From positions 62,001 through 126,000 of the forward strand of contig JAQUTK010000001.1 in the NCBI GenBank assembly GCA_028709785.1: DNA of 64,000 nucleotides, in the 5' to 3' direction. A program made the translations under genes and the position numbers. Positions 30,993-40,729 of this stretch are shown one piece after another. The stretch is from Bacteroidales bacterium. GTDB lineage: Bacteria > Bacteroidota > Bacteroidia > Bacteroidales > JAQUTK01. The notes under the pieces were generated by a model that was not told the DNA's origin, did not search any database, and saw only the letters and a program-made list of their open reading frames with translations. Each line of letters begins with the position of its first letter. The stretch's first letter is position 1.

Positions 30993-33900
30993 ATGAAAAA
31001 ACAACTGCTGGCATTATGTGCCATTTTAGCTCTCGCTGATGCTTCTGCGCAGACAAAACAACAAAAAGCTTTCTGGAGTGAAGACTTTTCCTCGGGCAAA
31101 CTGCCTCAGGGATGGGTGCTTGCCGACTCCAGCAAGACCGAAAAGTGCGCGTGGCTTGTCACCGATCAACCTTACCCGGGTTCTTTCCAGTTTAATCAGC
31201 AACAACCACCTATCGCTTCCATCAGCCGTGGCTTTCACCTGCAATTTCAGCCGGGTGTGATCACCGGCGAAGAGGTGACAAAGTGGAATCAGAAGAAGGA
31301 ATACCCGAGTGCCCTTGTACAGACATCGGCCATCAACTGTGAAGGCAAAAGTCAGGTGATCCTGAAGTTTGAACACAATTTCCGTTGGAACAGCTGGTTT
31401 ATGGGAAAAGGTGCCGGACTCTATGTGGGTGTCAGCAATGATAACAAGACATGGACTCAGTTTAACGTCATCTCTTCCATTCCCGCGGAAACCAGTATGC
31501 ACACTCCCATTAAAGAGGAGATTAATATCACCGATGTAGCCGCCAATCAGAAAACAGTCTATATCCGTTTCTTTTGGAAGAACATCTTCTCCTGGTTTTG
31601 GATGGTTGATGATATTCAGCTTTGCGAACCCTTGCAGAAAGATGTTACTATCACGGCTCTTACCTCTCACAAACCGGAGAATAACAAATTCACCAAGAAT
31701 GACACCCTTCGTGTCAAGGTGAAAAATGTGGGGTCAGAAACTATCAACACTGATTTTAAGATCATCGCAACACTTGATGGAAAACAGAAACTGGAGGCTA
31801 CCGTAGAAGCTTCAAAATCTCCGTTGGCATTCAATAAAGAGAAGATTGTAGCTTTCCCTTCGATAGCACTCGACGGACTTGGTTCGCACAAGATTAATTT
31901 TGTGACACAGTTGGCCGGTGATCAACGGATCACTAACGATACCCTGGCAGTCAAACTCTATGCTTCTGAGATGAAGCTCGGAAATGTGACAGGATACAAG
32001 AAGATTAACGGTCACGAATTTGAATTGACTAGCAACTACTCTAAGGTCAAACTGATCTTCTATCGTGATGATATCTTCCGCGTATGGCTTGCGCCCGATG
32101 GCGAATTTACCAATCCGGCAGCAGATGAGATTGTGGTCGATTATGGCGTGAAAAACCCGAAAGTGTCGACCGGTAACACCGCTACCTATTACAAGTTTGA
32201 AACAAAAAACTGTGTGGTACGTGTTTACAAGAATCCGATGCGCTTTGCTCTCTATGAGAAAGACAACAAAACAGTCGTTTTTGAAGAAGCCGAACCGCTT
32301 ACTTTCGGTACCAAGAGTTATCAGACATTGAAACGCAGTTCGGATGAGTTTGTCTATGGTGGTGGTATGCAACAGGGCCGTTTCTCCCATGCCGGCAAAG
32401 ATCTGGATATCTCAGTGACAGGATGGGACGAGGGACAAGCCTCCAATCCGGCACCTTTCTATATGTCATCCAAAGGATATGGTGCTTTCCGCAACACCTT
32501 TGCACCCGGCAAATACGCTTTCAGCGGCAAGGAACAGGTGACCGAGCCGGTGAGTGGTTTTAAGGTGCAGGGCTTCACGAGCCGTCTGACCCACGATGAA
32601 AATCGTTTCGACGCATTTTATTTCTATGGCCCTTCTTTGAAAAATATCCTTGACGACTATACCGATATTACCGGCAAACCTTTTATGCCGGCCATGTGGA
32701 TGCTTACCATGGGTGACGCAGACTGCTACAACAAACCGGAACAACGGGTAGGATGGGCACAGACAACTCCGGATGTCATCACTCAGATTGCAGACAAATA
32801 TGTAGAAAATGACATGCCTCGTGGCTGGATCCTCCCCAACGACGGCTATGGTTGCAGCTATCAGAAACTTGATTCAGTGGTAAAAGAGCTGGGCAAACGT
32901 GGATTTCATACCGGACTCTGGACGGAAAATGGAGTGGATAAGATTGCTTATGAAGTAGGCACCTGTGGCACCCGTCTCTGTAAACTGGATGTTGCCTGGG
33001 TAGGCGAAGGTTATCAGTTTGCACTCAACGGATGCAAGTCGGCTTTTGAAGGGATCGAAAATAACACCAATGAACGCGGCTTTGTGTGGTCGGTTTGCGG
33101 TTGGGCTGGCACCCAACGCTATTCTACCGTGTGGAGTGGCGACCAAAGTAGTAACTGGGAGTATATCCGTTATCATATTCCGACCATCATTGGTGCCGGA
33201 CTCTCTGCTCAGAATGCCGCGACCAGTGATATCGATGGTATCTTTGGCGGTTCGGCACGTACCTACACACGCGACCTGCAATGGAAATGTTTTACCCCAA
33301 TCATGATGACGATGAGTGGATGGGCCGATGTGGACAGACAACCCTGGAACTACGGTCATCCGTATACCGAGATCAACCGTGACTTCCTGCGTCTGAAGAT
33401 GCGTCTTAATCCATATACATACACTTATTGCCATGAAGCCAATGAGACAGGTGTTCCCATGGCACGTGCCATGGTGCTGGAGTTTCCGCAAGATACCACT
33501 ACCTGGAGTTCTTCCACCCAGTATCAGTTTATGAGTGGTGAGTGGATGCTTGTTGCTCCAGTTTACAAAGCAGGAAACTGGCGTACCAATATCTACTTCC
33601 CGAAAGGAAAATGGTATGATTTCTGGAATGGAAAGGCATACGAAGGAGGAAAATGGTTGGACAAATATGAAGCCAAACTGGATATCTGTCCGGTGTTCAT
33701 CAAAGCCGGTGCCATTATCCCGATGTATCCCGATATGAACTATGTAGGAGAAAAACCGACTGACGTGCTGACCCTTCAATTGTGGCCTGAAGGCGTAACC
33801 TCCTTTGATCTCTATGAAGACGACGGACTGACCCGTGACTATAAGAAAGGTGAATCAGCAACTACACGGATCACTGTAAAAGCTGCAGAAAGCGGAATCG

Positions 33901-34172
33901 GCGAGACACTTGTCACCATTGCTGCGGCCAAAGGTGATTTCAAAGGCAGATATGCCGAGCGCGCTTACGTATGTGACATTCAGGCGAAAAGTGCACCCAA
34001 AACTGTCAAGGCCAATGAGCAGTCGTTGCAGTCTTACACCTCCAAGGCAGACTTTGAGAAAGCATCGGAAGGTTACTTCTTTGATGCTGCCGACCGGGGC
34101 GGTCGCCTTCATGTGAAGACAGCCAAACTGTCGACCAACAAAGACGCTACCATCAGCTATATCATTCAATAA
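30993..34172 (+). CDS. GH31 glycosidase with N-terminal adhesin-like domain
   Basis: A signal peptide (to A-S-A-Q, residue 20) is followed by a jellyroll 'cleaved adhesin'-like domain (about 28-210; F-W-S-E-D-F ... W-M-V-D-D-I) and an Ig-like domain (215-325). The GH31 N-terminal beta-sandwich and TIM barrel (about 330-870) and a DUF5110-type C-terminal sandwich follow. The likely nucleophile is D666 in K-L-D-V-A-W, and the acid/base D717 in W-S-G-D-Q. GH31 enzymes are retaining alpha-glycosidases; this could be an alpha-glucosidase, alpha-galactosidase or an alpha-N-acetylgalactosaminidase of the GH31_18 type. The sequence alone does not decide. It is monocistronic and ends with a hairpin. 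Confidence 0.88.
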   Translation: MKKQLLALCAILALADASAQTKQQKAFWSEDFSSGKLPQGWVLADSSKTEKCAWLVTDQPYPGSFQFNQQQPPIASISRGFHLQFQPGVITGEEVTKWNQKKEYPSALVQTSAINCEGKSQVILKFEHNFRWNSWFMGKGAGLYVGVSNDNKTWTQFNVISSIPAETSMHTPIKEEINITDVAANQKTVYIRFFWKNIFSWFWMVDDIQLCEPLQKDVTITALTSHKPENNKFTKNDTLRVKVKNVGSETINTDFKIIATLDGKQKLEATVEASKSPLAFNKEKIVAFPSIALDGLGSHKINFVTQLAGDQRITNDTLAVKLYASEMKLGNVTGYKKINGHEFELTSNYSKVKLIFYRDDIFRVWLAPDGEFTNPAADEIVVDYGVKNPKVSTGNTATYYKFETKNCVVRVYKNPMRFALYEKDNKTVVFEEAEPLTFGTKSYQTLKRSSDEFVYGGGMQQGRFSHAGKDLDISVTGWDEGQASNPAPFYMSSKGYGAFRNTFAPGKYAFSGKEQVTEPVSGFKVQGFTSRLTHDENRFDAFYFYGPSLKNILDDYTDITGKPFMPAMWMLTMGDADCYNKPEQRVGWAQTTPDVITQIADKYVENDMPRGWILPNDGYGCSYQKLDSVVKELGKRGFHTGLWTENGVDKIAYEVGTCGTRLCKLDVAWVGEGYQFALNGCKSAFEGIENNTNERGFVWSVCGWAGTQRYSTVWSGDQSSNWEYIRYHIPTIIGAGLSAQNAATSDIDGIFGGSARTYTRDLQWKCFTPIMMTMSGWADVDRQPWNYGHPYTEINRDFLRLKMRLNPYTYTYCHEANETGVPMARAMVLEFPQDTTTWSSSTQYQFMSGEWMLVAPVYKAGNWRTNIYFPKGKWYDFWNGKAYEGGKWLDKYEAKLDICPVFIKAGAIIPMYPDMNYVGEKPTDVLTLQLWPEGVTSFDLYEDDGLTRDYKKGESATTRITVKAAESGIGETLVTIAAAKGDFKGRYAERAYVCDIQAKSAPKTVKANEQSLQSYTSKADFEKASEGYFFDAADRGGRLHVKTAKLSTNKDATISYIIQ

Positions 34173-34194
34173 TAGCCGGAAGAGAGAAAGATAG

Positions 34195-34227
34195 GTAGAG
34201 GGTGTGTCTGAATGACGCACCCTCTAC
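34195..34227 (+). terminator. Intrinsic terminator of the GH31 gene
   Basis: A 14-bp stem (34195-34208 with 34214-34227, one G-U pair), 5-base loop, then TTGTTTGTT. It is 22 bases past the stop codon. Confidence 0.8.
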
Positions 34228-34398
34228 TTGTTTGTTCCCCCGATGTTCTTTTTAATATATTCCACCCATCCTGAAGAGTGAAAATAGTAAACTTACTCTT
34301 TCCTCAGAGCAGCCTTACAGTGCACATAGTCTTTAGGATGCAGGAACATAAATCAACCAGACCTGATGATAAACAGAAGCAACAAGGATGATTTAGTC

Positions 34399-34469
34399 AT
34401 TCTGTGTCACGGAACAGTTATTCTGTGACACGGAATAGCTGTTCCGTGACACAGAATAACTATTCCGTG
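34399..34469. repeat. 21-bp tandem repeat built from REP-like palindromes
   Basis: Three full 21-base units (34399-34419, 34420-34440, 34441-34461) and eight bases of a fourth. Each unit contains a near-palindrome of the form TTCYGTGnCACRGAA. The 62 bases 34408-34469 also form one larger near-perfect palindrome. It can fold as one long stem or as a row of small hairpins. It looks like a repetitive extragenic palindrome cluster. Confidence 0.8.
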
Positions 34470-34579
34470 CTTCAATACGAAGAATCTGTCTGCATGTATC
34501 AACTTTTGCATACCTTTCTCTGATAAAAGAGATCTGTTTCAAAAGCGTTTGATCTTTATGAGTGGAAAGAAATAATATG

Positions 34580-34587
34580 TACCTTTG
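34580..34587 (+). promoter_or_regulatory. -7 box (TACCTTTG) for the DUF3843 gene
   Basis: TACCTTTG is a full match to TAnnTTTG. It shows that the in-frame TTG at 34585 is part of the promoter, so the gene starts further down at 34639. Confidence 0.6.
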
Positions 34588-34638
34588 TCTTCTCAAAATC
34601 ATTCCTCTGCATGGAGGAAACTACTAACAAAGAAGGAA

Positions 34639-36159
34639 ATGAAACAAGCAGGCAACAGGACCATCTATCTGAAAGACTGGATGAATGTGCATCCCGAAAT
34701 CAAACAGAGCAACTCCGATCTTTACTATATTCAATTATCAAACCGTATTCTGAATGCAATCGAAGTGATTCTGCCTTCGGAACTCTTCGTTCTGGAAGAA
34801 GCCAAGGAGATCAGTGTACATGTCGCTGCCTGGTTTGAAGATATCATTTCCGGACTCCATATCTGGGACTCTTTTACCCATACCTGTCAGGCACTTTACG
34901 GCAAGCGTCTTCCTTTTCCGACGATTGATGAGGCTGATTATTTTGAAGGCGAGGTAAACCAGGCCGATCTCGAGTTTCTGATCTGGCACCTGCTGCAACG
35001 TTTTCACGGCAATGAGAATGATATCATGATCAATCCCCAAGATCCGGGAATTAGGTTCATGGCTCAGGGAATAACCAAACTGCTGGAAGAGGAATATGAG
35101 ACTGCCCCCGAAAGCACAACGATGCAGGAGTATCTCGATCCCAGGAAGTACGACGATTATTATACATTCACGCGCAATGCCGAATGGCTCTATTTCTTCT
35201 CCTACCTCCACGGCCCTTCCAACGAGGAACGCCTGAATGGTCTCTACGAAGAGATGAAAGAGATACAAGATCAGTACACGAAAGAAGAACTCGCCCGTAT
35301 CTTTTACGATGCGCGCAATCAGATGCTTTTCTCTTCGCACGGCGGACCACTGGCATGTACTGTCAGCGAGTGGATGGCGGCCATGTATGAAGAGACTCCC
35401 TGGGTGAAGGAACTGCTCGATGGGGTAGCCGTACGTGAGCGCGCATGGTATTTTGTGGAGGAAAAGACTCCGATACATCTTACGCTGGTAGCTAAAGAGG
35501 GAGGGGAGACGATCAAAGCCCTCTGCAAGAGTGTCTCCATGGAGACCTTGAAAAGCATTCTTCCCGGAAAGTCCAATATCTCGGTTGCCTGTGTCAGATA
35601 TCATGACGAGTGGTGGTTTAACGGCAGCATCCTTTTGGACAACAAAAAAGAAAATCCTTCCGAGATCAAACCGGCTGCAGAAGAAACTCCTGCAATGGAA
35701 CACAAAGACTATGTGGCATTCATGAAAGCGACCAATAACTACGACCTTGCCTACATTGAGTCGTATGAAACACTGAAATCCTTTCTTGTGGATTCGCTGG
35801 GATGGGCAGACAATGAAGATGAGACGCTGCCGACGCTCAAGGATAATGAGAACTTTGTCTTGTATGCCAACAAGGACAAAGGATTGCTCATTGCTCCGGA
35901 TATATGCAGCCTGGTAAAAGATCCTGCTAACCCTTACTATAATGCGGAAGAGGCGGCAGAAGAAGCAACAATGCTTTACTTTATTCCCGGACTCTGTCCG
36001 ATAGACCTGCTGCAAAGACTGGAAAGAGACAACCTGATCCCTGATACAGGCTTTCAGCCATTGGACGATACCTCCAAAGAAGAGGCAAAAGTCTTGTTTC
36101 AGGAAAACAAAGATTTTTTTGCGCGCTATTTCCTTACCGACTATTATTTCGGAGAGTAA
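34639..36159 (+). CDS. DUF3843 family protein
   Basis: A soluble, acidic protein of 506 residues. It begins M-K-Q-A-G-N-R-T-I-Y-L-K-D-W, which matches my recollection of the Bacteroidetes DUF3843 family. The first part is helical, with long Glu-rich segments. A second region (from about residue 355) starts H-K-D-Y-V-A-F-M-K-A-T and ends in Y-F-L-T-D-Y-Y-F-G. No signal peptide, membrane helix or catalytic motif is visible. The start at 34639 was chosen because an earlier TTG falls inside the -7 box and an ATG at 34611 is in a different frame. Role unknown; it stands alone. Confidence 0.78.
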   Translation: MKQAGNRTIYLKDWMNVHPEIKQSNSDLYYIQLSNRILNAIEVILPSELFVLEEAKEISVHVAAWFEDIISGLHIWDSFTHTCQALYGKRLPFPTIDEADYFEGEVNQADLEFLIWHLLQRFHGNENDIMINPQDPGIRFMAQGITKLLEEEYETAPESTTMQEYLDPRKYDDYYTFTRNAEWLYFFSYLHGPSNEERLNGLYEEMKEIQDQYTKEELARIFYDARNQMLFSSHGGPLACTVSEWMAAMYEETPWVKELLDGVAVRERAWYFVEEKTPIHLTLVAKEGGETIKALCKSVSMETLKSILPGKSNISVACVRYHDEWWFNGSILLDNKKENPSEIKPAAEETPAMEHKDYVAFMKATNNYDLAYIESYETLKSFLVDSLGWADNEDETLPTLKDNENFVLYANKDKGLLIAPDICSLVKDPANPYYNAEEAAEEATMLYFIPGLCPIDLLQRLERDNLIPDTGFQPLDDTSKEEAKVLFQENKDFFARYFLTDYYFGE

Positions 36160-36206
36160 GAGAAGAAACGTTCAGCAACATATACCACCAGAATCAAAAG
36201 CAGATA

Positions 36207-37112
36207 TTACTTCCTCACAGGAGCAACATGCTGCTTTTCTGATATTGTACGCGCTGCAAAATAGCCGATAGCGCCATTTGAAAGATTGGTTGTTACATTG
36301 CTCAATGGACCGCCAAAGAACGGATTCTCACCGGCAATCTCTTTCTGACATTGTAGTAAGAAATTGTAATACCCTTTACTGATACTACAGAGCTGAATCC
36401 GGATCGTATCTCCCGGTTTTATAAATGTCATGTGTTGGGCATCTTCCTCTGTAAAGCGATCTTTCTCCTTCCTGTCAGGGAAATAGCCGATCGAAGCACC
36501 GTTTATATATTGCTCTTCAATGCCCATATCATCAAAGACGATATATCTGCTGATCTTGTTATATACGGAGTCATTGACCTGATATCTGATAAAGTAGTAA
36601 CTCTTGTCCGGTACGTCCATGGCATACATGTTGATGGAAAAGAACTTATAACCCATCATCTCGGGCGTTGTTATCGTGATGGAGTCCAAATCAATCTTTT
36701 GCTCCATTTTTGCCTCCGCGCTATATGTTTCGCCCACGCCATCACCATCAAAGTCGGTCTTTACAGTAAGTGTGTATCTCTTGCCCGGTGTGCCACTCAT
36801 CAGCACCGATGTCCGGTACAGTCCGGGCACTGTATCCACCTCCGTAAGCGTATATTCCGTACCATCTTCCGAGGTGATGCTGACCAGAGCATCCGAGATT
36901 CTGGGGTTGGGTTGGTTGTCGAAATAGCCCGTCGAACTGCTTATCTCTATTTCCTGATATGAAGGCAGATCCGTCAGCACCCCGTATATGACGATGACCG
37001 GTTTGGCATTATCGGTATCCAGTTCGATCGTCTCTGTGCATCCGCACATACAAACAGCCAGAAAAGAAGCTGCTGTTTTTACCAGAAATCTTTGTAAGTT
37101 ATGTTGTAACAT
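36207..37112 (-). CDS. DUF4249 lipoprotein, TonB-receptor partner
   Basis: A 301-residue lipoprotein (signal C-M-C-G-C, likely lipidated Cys near residue 25). An Ig-like N-terminal domain (K-P-V-I-V-I-Y-G-V-L-T-D, then Y-T-L-T-E-V-D-T-V-P-G-L-Y) is followed by a helical region ending G-A-I-G-Y-F-A-A. This fits DUF4249, a family found next to TonB-dependent receptors in Bacteroidetes. It should sit at the outer membrane as a lid or accessory lipoprotein, by analogy with SusD. It begins only five bases after the receptor stop codon, so the two are co-expressed. Confidence 0.85.
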   Translation of the reverse strand: MLQHNLQRFLVKTAASFLAVCMCGCTETIELDTDNAKPVIVIYGVLTDLPSYQEIEISSSTGYFDNQPNPRISDALVSITSEDGTEYTLTEVDTVPGLYRTSVLMSGTPGKRYTLTVKTDFDGDGVGETYSAEAKMEQKIDLDSITITTPEMMGYKFFSINMYAMDVPDKSYYFIRYQVNDSVYNKISRYIVFDDMGIEEQYINGASIGYFPDRKEKDRFTEEDAQHMTFIKPGDTIRIQLCSISKGYYNFLLQCQKEIAGENPFFGGPLSNVTTNLSNGAIGYFAARTISEKQHVAPVRK

Positions 37113-37117
37113 CGTCG

Positions 37118-39538
37118 TTAAAATTTAAAGTTGTACGTAATGGAAGGAACCATACCAAACAGGTAGGTCATGTTCGCCTCCGGTATCCCGGTAGGGGTGT
37201 CCTGATCGTAGGTAATGATCCAGGGATTCTTTTGTCCGTATGCATTATAGACTGAGAAATTCCATTCTCCTGTCCAAAACCTTTTTGTATCATGCTTCGG
37301 CACATAGTTGACCGACAGATCCAACCGGTGATAGTCCGTTCGCCGGTATTCATTTCTTCCCGAATAAACCGGAAAGTATTCACCTCCGATTTCAAAGCGG
37401 CCGGTCGGGTAGGAGGTTGGATTTCCCGTCGAATAGACCCACGCGGCAGAGAAATTCCATTTCTTCGAAAGCGCATACGAAACTGATACATTGATACTAT
37501 GTGTCTTATCAAACGGTGAGAGATAAGTCTTTCCATTGTTAATCTCGGGTATGGTACGCTCAGAGCGAGACAATGTATAATTGATAAATCCGGTCAATGC
37601 ACCTGTATTCTTTCTCACCATCAGCTCCACGCCATACGCCTTGCCATTGCCCACCCGTATCTCTCCATCCAGTTTCTTGTTTAACATGAGTTGTGCGTGA
37701 TCGGCAAAATCAATCAGATGACTCATTTTTTTGTAATAAACCTCCACCGACGCTTCGATTGCATTCTTGTTGAAATTTTGAAAATACCCTGCGGAAACCA
37801 TATCCATTGCCTGTGGTTTGATATTCGGGTTAGCAGGAAACCATAAGTCAAGCGGACTTCCTGACGAAGAGTTATTGGCCAGCTGGATAAACTGTGTATT
37901 CCTTGTGTAATTTGCCTTGACCGATGATTGATCGGTCAGCTTATAGACCACTCCCACGCGGGGCTCCAGCGCATGATAGGTGTTGTATATTTTACCCGCA
38001 CCATACCGTGTTGAATCAATGGCCTCGTAGTTCTTATTATAGGTATAGACAGTTGCACTTCCCATATTTTGGAAAAAACCCCACCGAAGACCATATCTCA
38101 CGGTCAGTTTGTCGTTCACTTCCTGTTCGGCAGAGAGGTACAGACTGTGCTCCAATGTGTTATTAGCCGGCACTCTGAAATCATCATAATCCGGTTGAGT
38201 AATCAGTCCGGGATTAAACCGGTGTAACGTAGAGGTAGCCCCGTACGAAAGCACCAGATTGGAGTTAACGGAACGGGTAAAGTCCCATCTTACTGTCAGA
38301 TCTGTGATATTTGACACCCATTTCGCCTTTGCATTCTCCATATCAGATTGCAGGAGGAAATGGTAATCTGTCAGATGCAGACTGAGATTCGAATAGAGAT
38401 TCTCATGATAGACATGTTTCCAATTGAGAGATCCCACTTTGTTGCCATAGCTGAATCTGGCTATTGACGAACCAAAGTTGTCATTGCCCATATACAGATT
38501 CATGGAGAGCTTATCAAAGGCCGAAAAGCGATGTGTCATTTTTGCATTCAGATCGTAAAAGTAGATAGACGATTCGCGCATCGACTTGTCGGAAGAGAGT
38601 TTGAGAAACAGATCCGCATAACTGCGCCTTCCGCTGAGCACCCACGAAGTCTTATCTCCCAGCGATCCTTCCAGCATCAGCCGACTCGATATCAATCCCA
38701 GTCCGCCACTCCCTCTCAGTTTGCCCGTATAATCATCTTTCAGTTGCACGTCCAGTAAAGAAGACAACCTTCCGCCATACATCATCGGGAGATCCCCTTT
38801 GTATAATTGCACTTTGTCCACGATGTCATTATTGAATACAGAAAAGAAGCCAAACATATGCCCGGCATTGTAAACAGTCGATTGATCCAACAGGATCAGG
38901 TTTTGGTCTGCCGAACCTCCGCGTACACTGAAACCGGAGCTTCCTTCCGAAGTGGGTTGTACTCCCGGCAATAACTGAATCGCTTTGATTACGTCCACTT
39001 CCCCCATCAATGCCGGCATCTTCTTTATTTCACCGATGCTGAGTTTGTCCACACCCATGATAGTCCGCGTTACAGTTTCATCTTTTTTCTCTTTAAAGAC
39101 CACACTCTCTTCTACCACGACCTCTTTCATCAGGAGGGTATCCATATCAAGGTTGAAGTCACGCTTCATGGCCGCACTTATCATTACACGGGTTGTGATG
39201 GTCTTATAACCGATATATGAGACGACAAAAGTGTATGTTCCCTTCGGTAAAGAAAGCGAATAAGCGCCATTCTCATCCGTGGAAGTTCCTTTCTTTAGCT
39301 CTTTCACATTTACGCTGACAGATAAAAGAGGTTCTTTTGTTTTCAAGTCTCTGATTGTTCCGGAAACTTTATACTTATTTTCGGGATTCACAGGGTTATC
39401 TGCAGCACTCGGTGTTGCGTACGGATTACTCTTCGCCATTGCGATAGACGAACAGACAAAAAGAAGCATACAGATTCTTGTTGATGTGCGAAACAGTAGA
39501 GAATGGAAGCCTTTCTGAAAGAAATGATCCAGTTTCAT
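37118..39538 (-). CDS. TonB-dependent outer-membrane receptor with carboxypeptidase-like N-terminal domain
   Basis: An 806-residue receptor. The signal segment (C-M-L-L-F-V-C-S-S-I-A-M-A) is followed by a CarboxypepD-reg-like domain at about 57-140 (V-S-G-T-I-R-D, then D-E-N-G-A-Y-S-L). The plug is at about 170-280 (G-V-Q-P-T-S-E-G and S-V-R-G-G-S-A-D-Q-N), and the rest is a 22-strand barrel ending in an aromatic residue (Y-N-F-K-F). Such proteins take up large or scarce nutrients with energy from TonB. No FecR or sigma gene is adjacent. The DUF4249 lipoprotein follows directly and a TPR-like exported protein precedes it. The substrate is unknown. Confidence 0.92.
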   Translation of the reverse strand: MKLDHFFQKGFHSLLFRTSTRICMLLFVCSSIAMAKSNPYATPSAADNPVNPENKYKVSGTIRDLKTKEPLLSVSVNVKELKKGTSTDENGAYSLSLPKGTYTFVVSYIGYKTITTRVMISAAMKRDFNLDMDTLLMKEVVVEESVVFKEKKDETVTRTIMGVDKLSIGEIKKMPALMGEVDVIKAIQLLPGVQPTSEGSSGFSVRGGSADQNLILLDQSTVYNAGHMFGFFSVFNNDIVDKVQLYKGDLPMMYGGRLSSLLDVQLKDDYTGKLRGSGGLGLISSRLMLEGSLGDKTSWVLSGRRSYADLFLKLSSDKSMRESSIYFYDLNAKMTHRFSAFDKLSMNLYMGNDNFGSSIARFSYGNKVGSLNWKHVYHENLYSNLSLHLTDYHFLLQSDMENAKAKWVSNITDLTVRWDFTRSVNSNLVLSYGATSTLHRFNPGLITQPDYDDFRVPANNTLEHSLYLSAEQEVNDKLTVRYGLRWGFFQNMGSATVYTYNKNYEAIDSTRYGAGKIYNTYHALEPRVGVVYKLTDQSSVKANYTRNTQFIQLANNSSSGSPLDLWFPANPNIKPQAMDMVSAGYFQNFNKNAIEASVEVYYKKMSHLIDFADHAQLMLNKKLDGEIRVGNGKAYGVELMVRKNTGALTGFINYTLSRSERTIPEINNGKTYLSPFDKTHSINVSVSYALSKKWNFSAAWVYSTGNPTSYPTGRFEIGGEYFPVYSGRNEYRRTDYHRLDLSVNYVPKHDTKRFWTGEWNFSVYNAYGQKNPWIITYDQDTPTGIPEANMTYLFGMVPSITYNFKF

Positions 39539-39613
39539 AAATGAATATATGTTAGTATTTGAATTCCCCTTATAAAGTCTGCAAGCAAATCAATCGATTT
39601 GCCCCGTTATCAC

Positions 39614-40426
39614 CTATTTTTGCTGTTTCTTGATTCGTTTGACCATCAAGTCAAACTCAAGTTTGCATTTAGCCGCTTCCTTCAGTTCACCGGTCTCCTC
39701 ATACAAAGCCCCCAGACGGGCCAGAGTTGTCAGATAGAGATGTTCCGGATTTCCATCCTCCACACCGATGAACTCCAACAGTTCTTTCAGCGTACGGATA
39801 GAGCGTTGCGGATCGCCATTGTTATAATAAAAGATAGATAGCTGGTAGATATACTCCGGCAGAAAGATATTCTTACTGCCTGTCCACCGTTGCAGGATCT
39901 CAAAATGTTTTTGCGTATAGAGTTGGAGTTCGTCGAGTCGTTTCATCGCCTTCTCCTTATTATAATAGGTCGCATAGACTCTGGCAAGCGTATAATGCAA
40001 ATCCCTTTCCATCACAAGCGAGCTTCCCGGGTACGCATGAAAACGGAAGAGATTCTCTTCCAACAGGCGGATCACTTCCGGATAGTTGTCCGATTGAATC
40101 AGCTTGATACCTTTGCGTATCACAGAATCCGTTTTTTGCTTGGCGTCCTTATAATAAACCAGTGCCTCTTCTATCAGTATGTTGTTGGTCGTATCCAGCT
40201 TTGCAGCCCGGTAGCTATACAACCGGAGAGTGTCCGTTAATAGTGAATCAGTAGCAAGATAACTGATCAGCACATGCAAACACTCTTCCTTTCCATCTTT
40301 CGGAAGCATCGTGTCTGTCCGGGCCGTTTGCGCAAGCGAGTCCGGTGTAACCGTTGCTCTTGCGCTACCAGCGGGCAGTACGAAGATTTCGATACAAATA
40401 AGGAGTATCAGCCAGATCCTAGTCAT
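39614..40426 (-). CDS. Exported TPR-like protein upstream of the TonB receptor
   Basis: A signal peptide (to S-A-R-A, about residue 24) precedes a helical 270-residue protein. It has TPR-like pairs such as L-A-R-V-Y-A-T-Y-Y-N-K-E-K-A and L-A-R-L-G-A-L-Y-E-E-T-G-E-L-K-E-A-A. It is first in a minus-strand unit with the receptor and DUF4249 genes; the gap to the receptor is 75 bases without a clear promoter. It may scaffold the uptake complex in the periplasm, which is inference. Confidence 0.7.
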   Translation of the reverse strand: MTRIWLILLICIEIFVLPAGSARATVTPDSLAQTARTDTMLPKDGKEECLHVLISYLATDSLLTDTLRLYSYRAAKLDTTNNILIEEALVYYKDAKQKTDSVIRKGIKLIQSDNYPEVIRLLEENLFRFHAYPGSSLVMERDLHYTLARVYATYYNKEKAMKRLDELQLYTQKHFEILQRWTGSKNIFLPEYIYQLSIFYYNNGDPQRSIRTLKELLEFIGVEDGNPEHLYLTTLARLGALYEETGELKEAAKCKLEFDLMVKRIKKQQK

Positions 40427-40448
40427 CTATATAATATGTATAATATAA

Positions 40449-40456
40449 CAAAAGTA
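40449..40456 (-). promoter_or_regulatory. -7 box (TACTTTTG) for the TPR/TonB/DUF4249 unit
   Basis: The minus strand reads TACTTTTG 23 bases before the start codon at 40426. Confidence 0.55.
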
Positions 40457-40699
40457 GATAAAATCATTTGATTGTATCGATACTTTGGCAGAAATAATCT
40501 CTATTCTGTTCGCTTCAAACAGAAACCGGACAGTTGTGCGATAATTCAGAAAATTGCATGAAAAAAGTCTCGTTTTTCTATGTTTTTCTTTAGTCTGAAT
40601 GAAAATGTCCACTAATGTCCTTCTTTGAAATTGTCTAAACGGTTGATATATTAGTAATTAACAAAGTCAATGAACGTGAAGATGTCCACCATGATTTTA

Positions 40700-40729
40700 T
40701 TGTCATATTGAAAGTTTGCTTTACCTTTG
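40700..40729 (+). promoter_or_regulatory. Promoter for the barrel/propeller operon
   Basis: TTG at 40700-40702, 19 bases, then TACCTTTG at 40722-40729. Good match to the Bacteroidetes promoter. No better candidate lies closer to the start codon at 41032. Confidence 0.6.

Larger units (their letters stand above)
34228..34638. other. Intergenic stretch between GH31 and DUF3843 genes
   Basis: No open frame of coding quality is visible. The stretch holds the 21-bp-period palindromic repeat at 34399-34469 and the -7 box at 34580-34587. The remaining bases show no clear structure. Confidence 0.6.

Noticed and set aside
30875..31099. A 74-codon minus-strand frame with a hydrophobic helix
   Set aside because: It overlaps the GH31 signal-peptide region in antisense, and its hydrophobic stretch is the mirror of that signal and a T-rich leader.
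34585..34638. TTG start 18 codons upstream for the DUF3843 gene
   Set aside because: The TTG is the last part of the -7 box TACCTTTG.
34611..34838. A frame starting M-E-E-T-T-N-K-E-G-N upstream of the DUF3843 start, possible frameshifted N-terminus
   Set aside because: The DUF3843 family start is already present at 34639 in the other frame, so no frameshift is needed.
39585..39602. Short inverted repeat between the TPR and TonB receptor genes
   Set aside because: Only 7 bp with A/T-rich arms and no T-run; it is too weak to call a terminator or operator.
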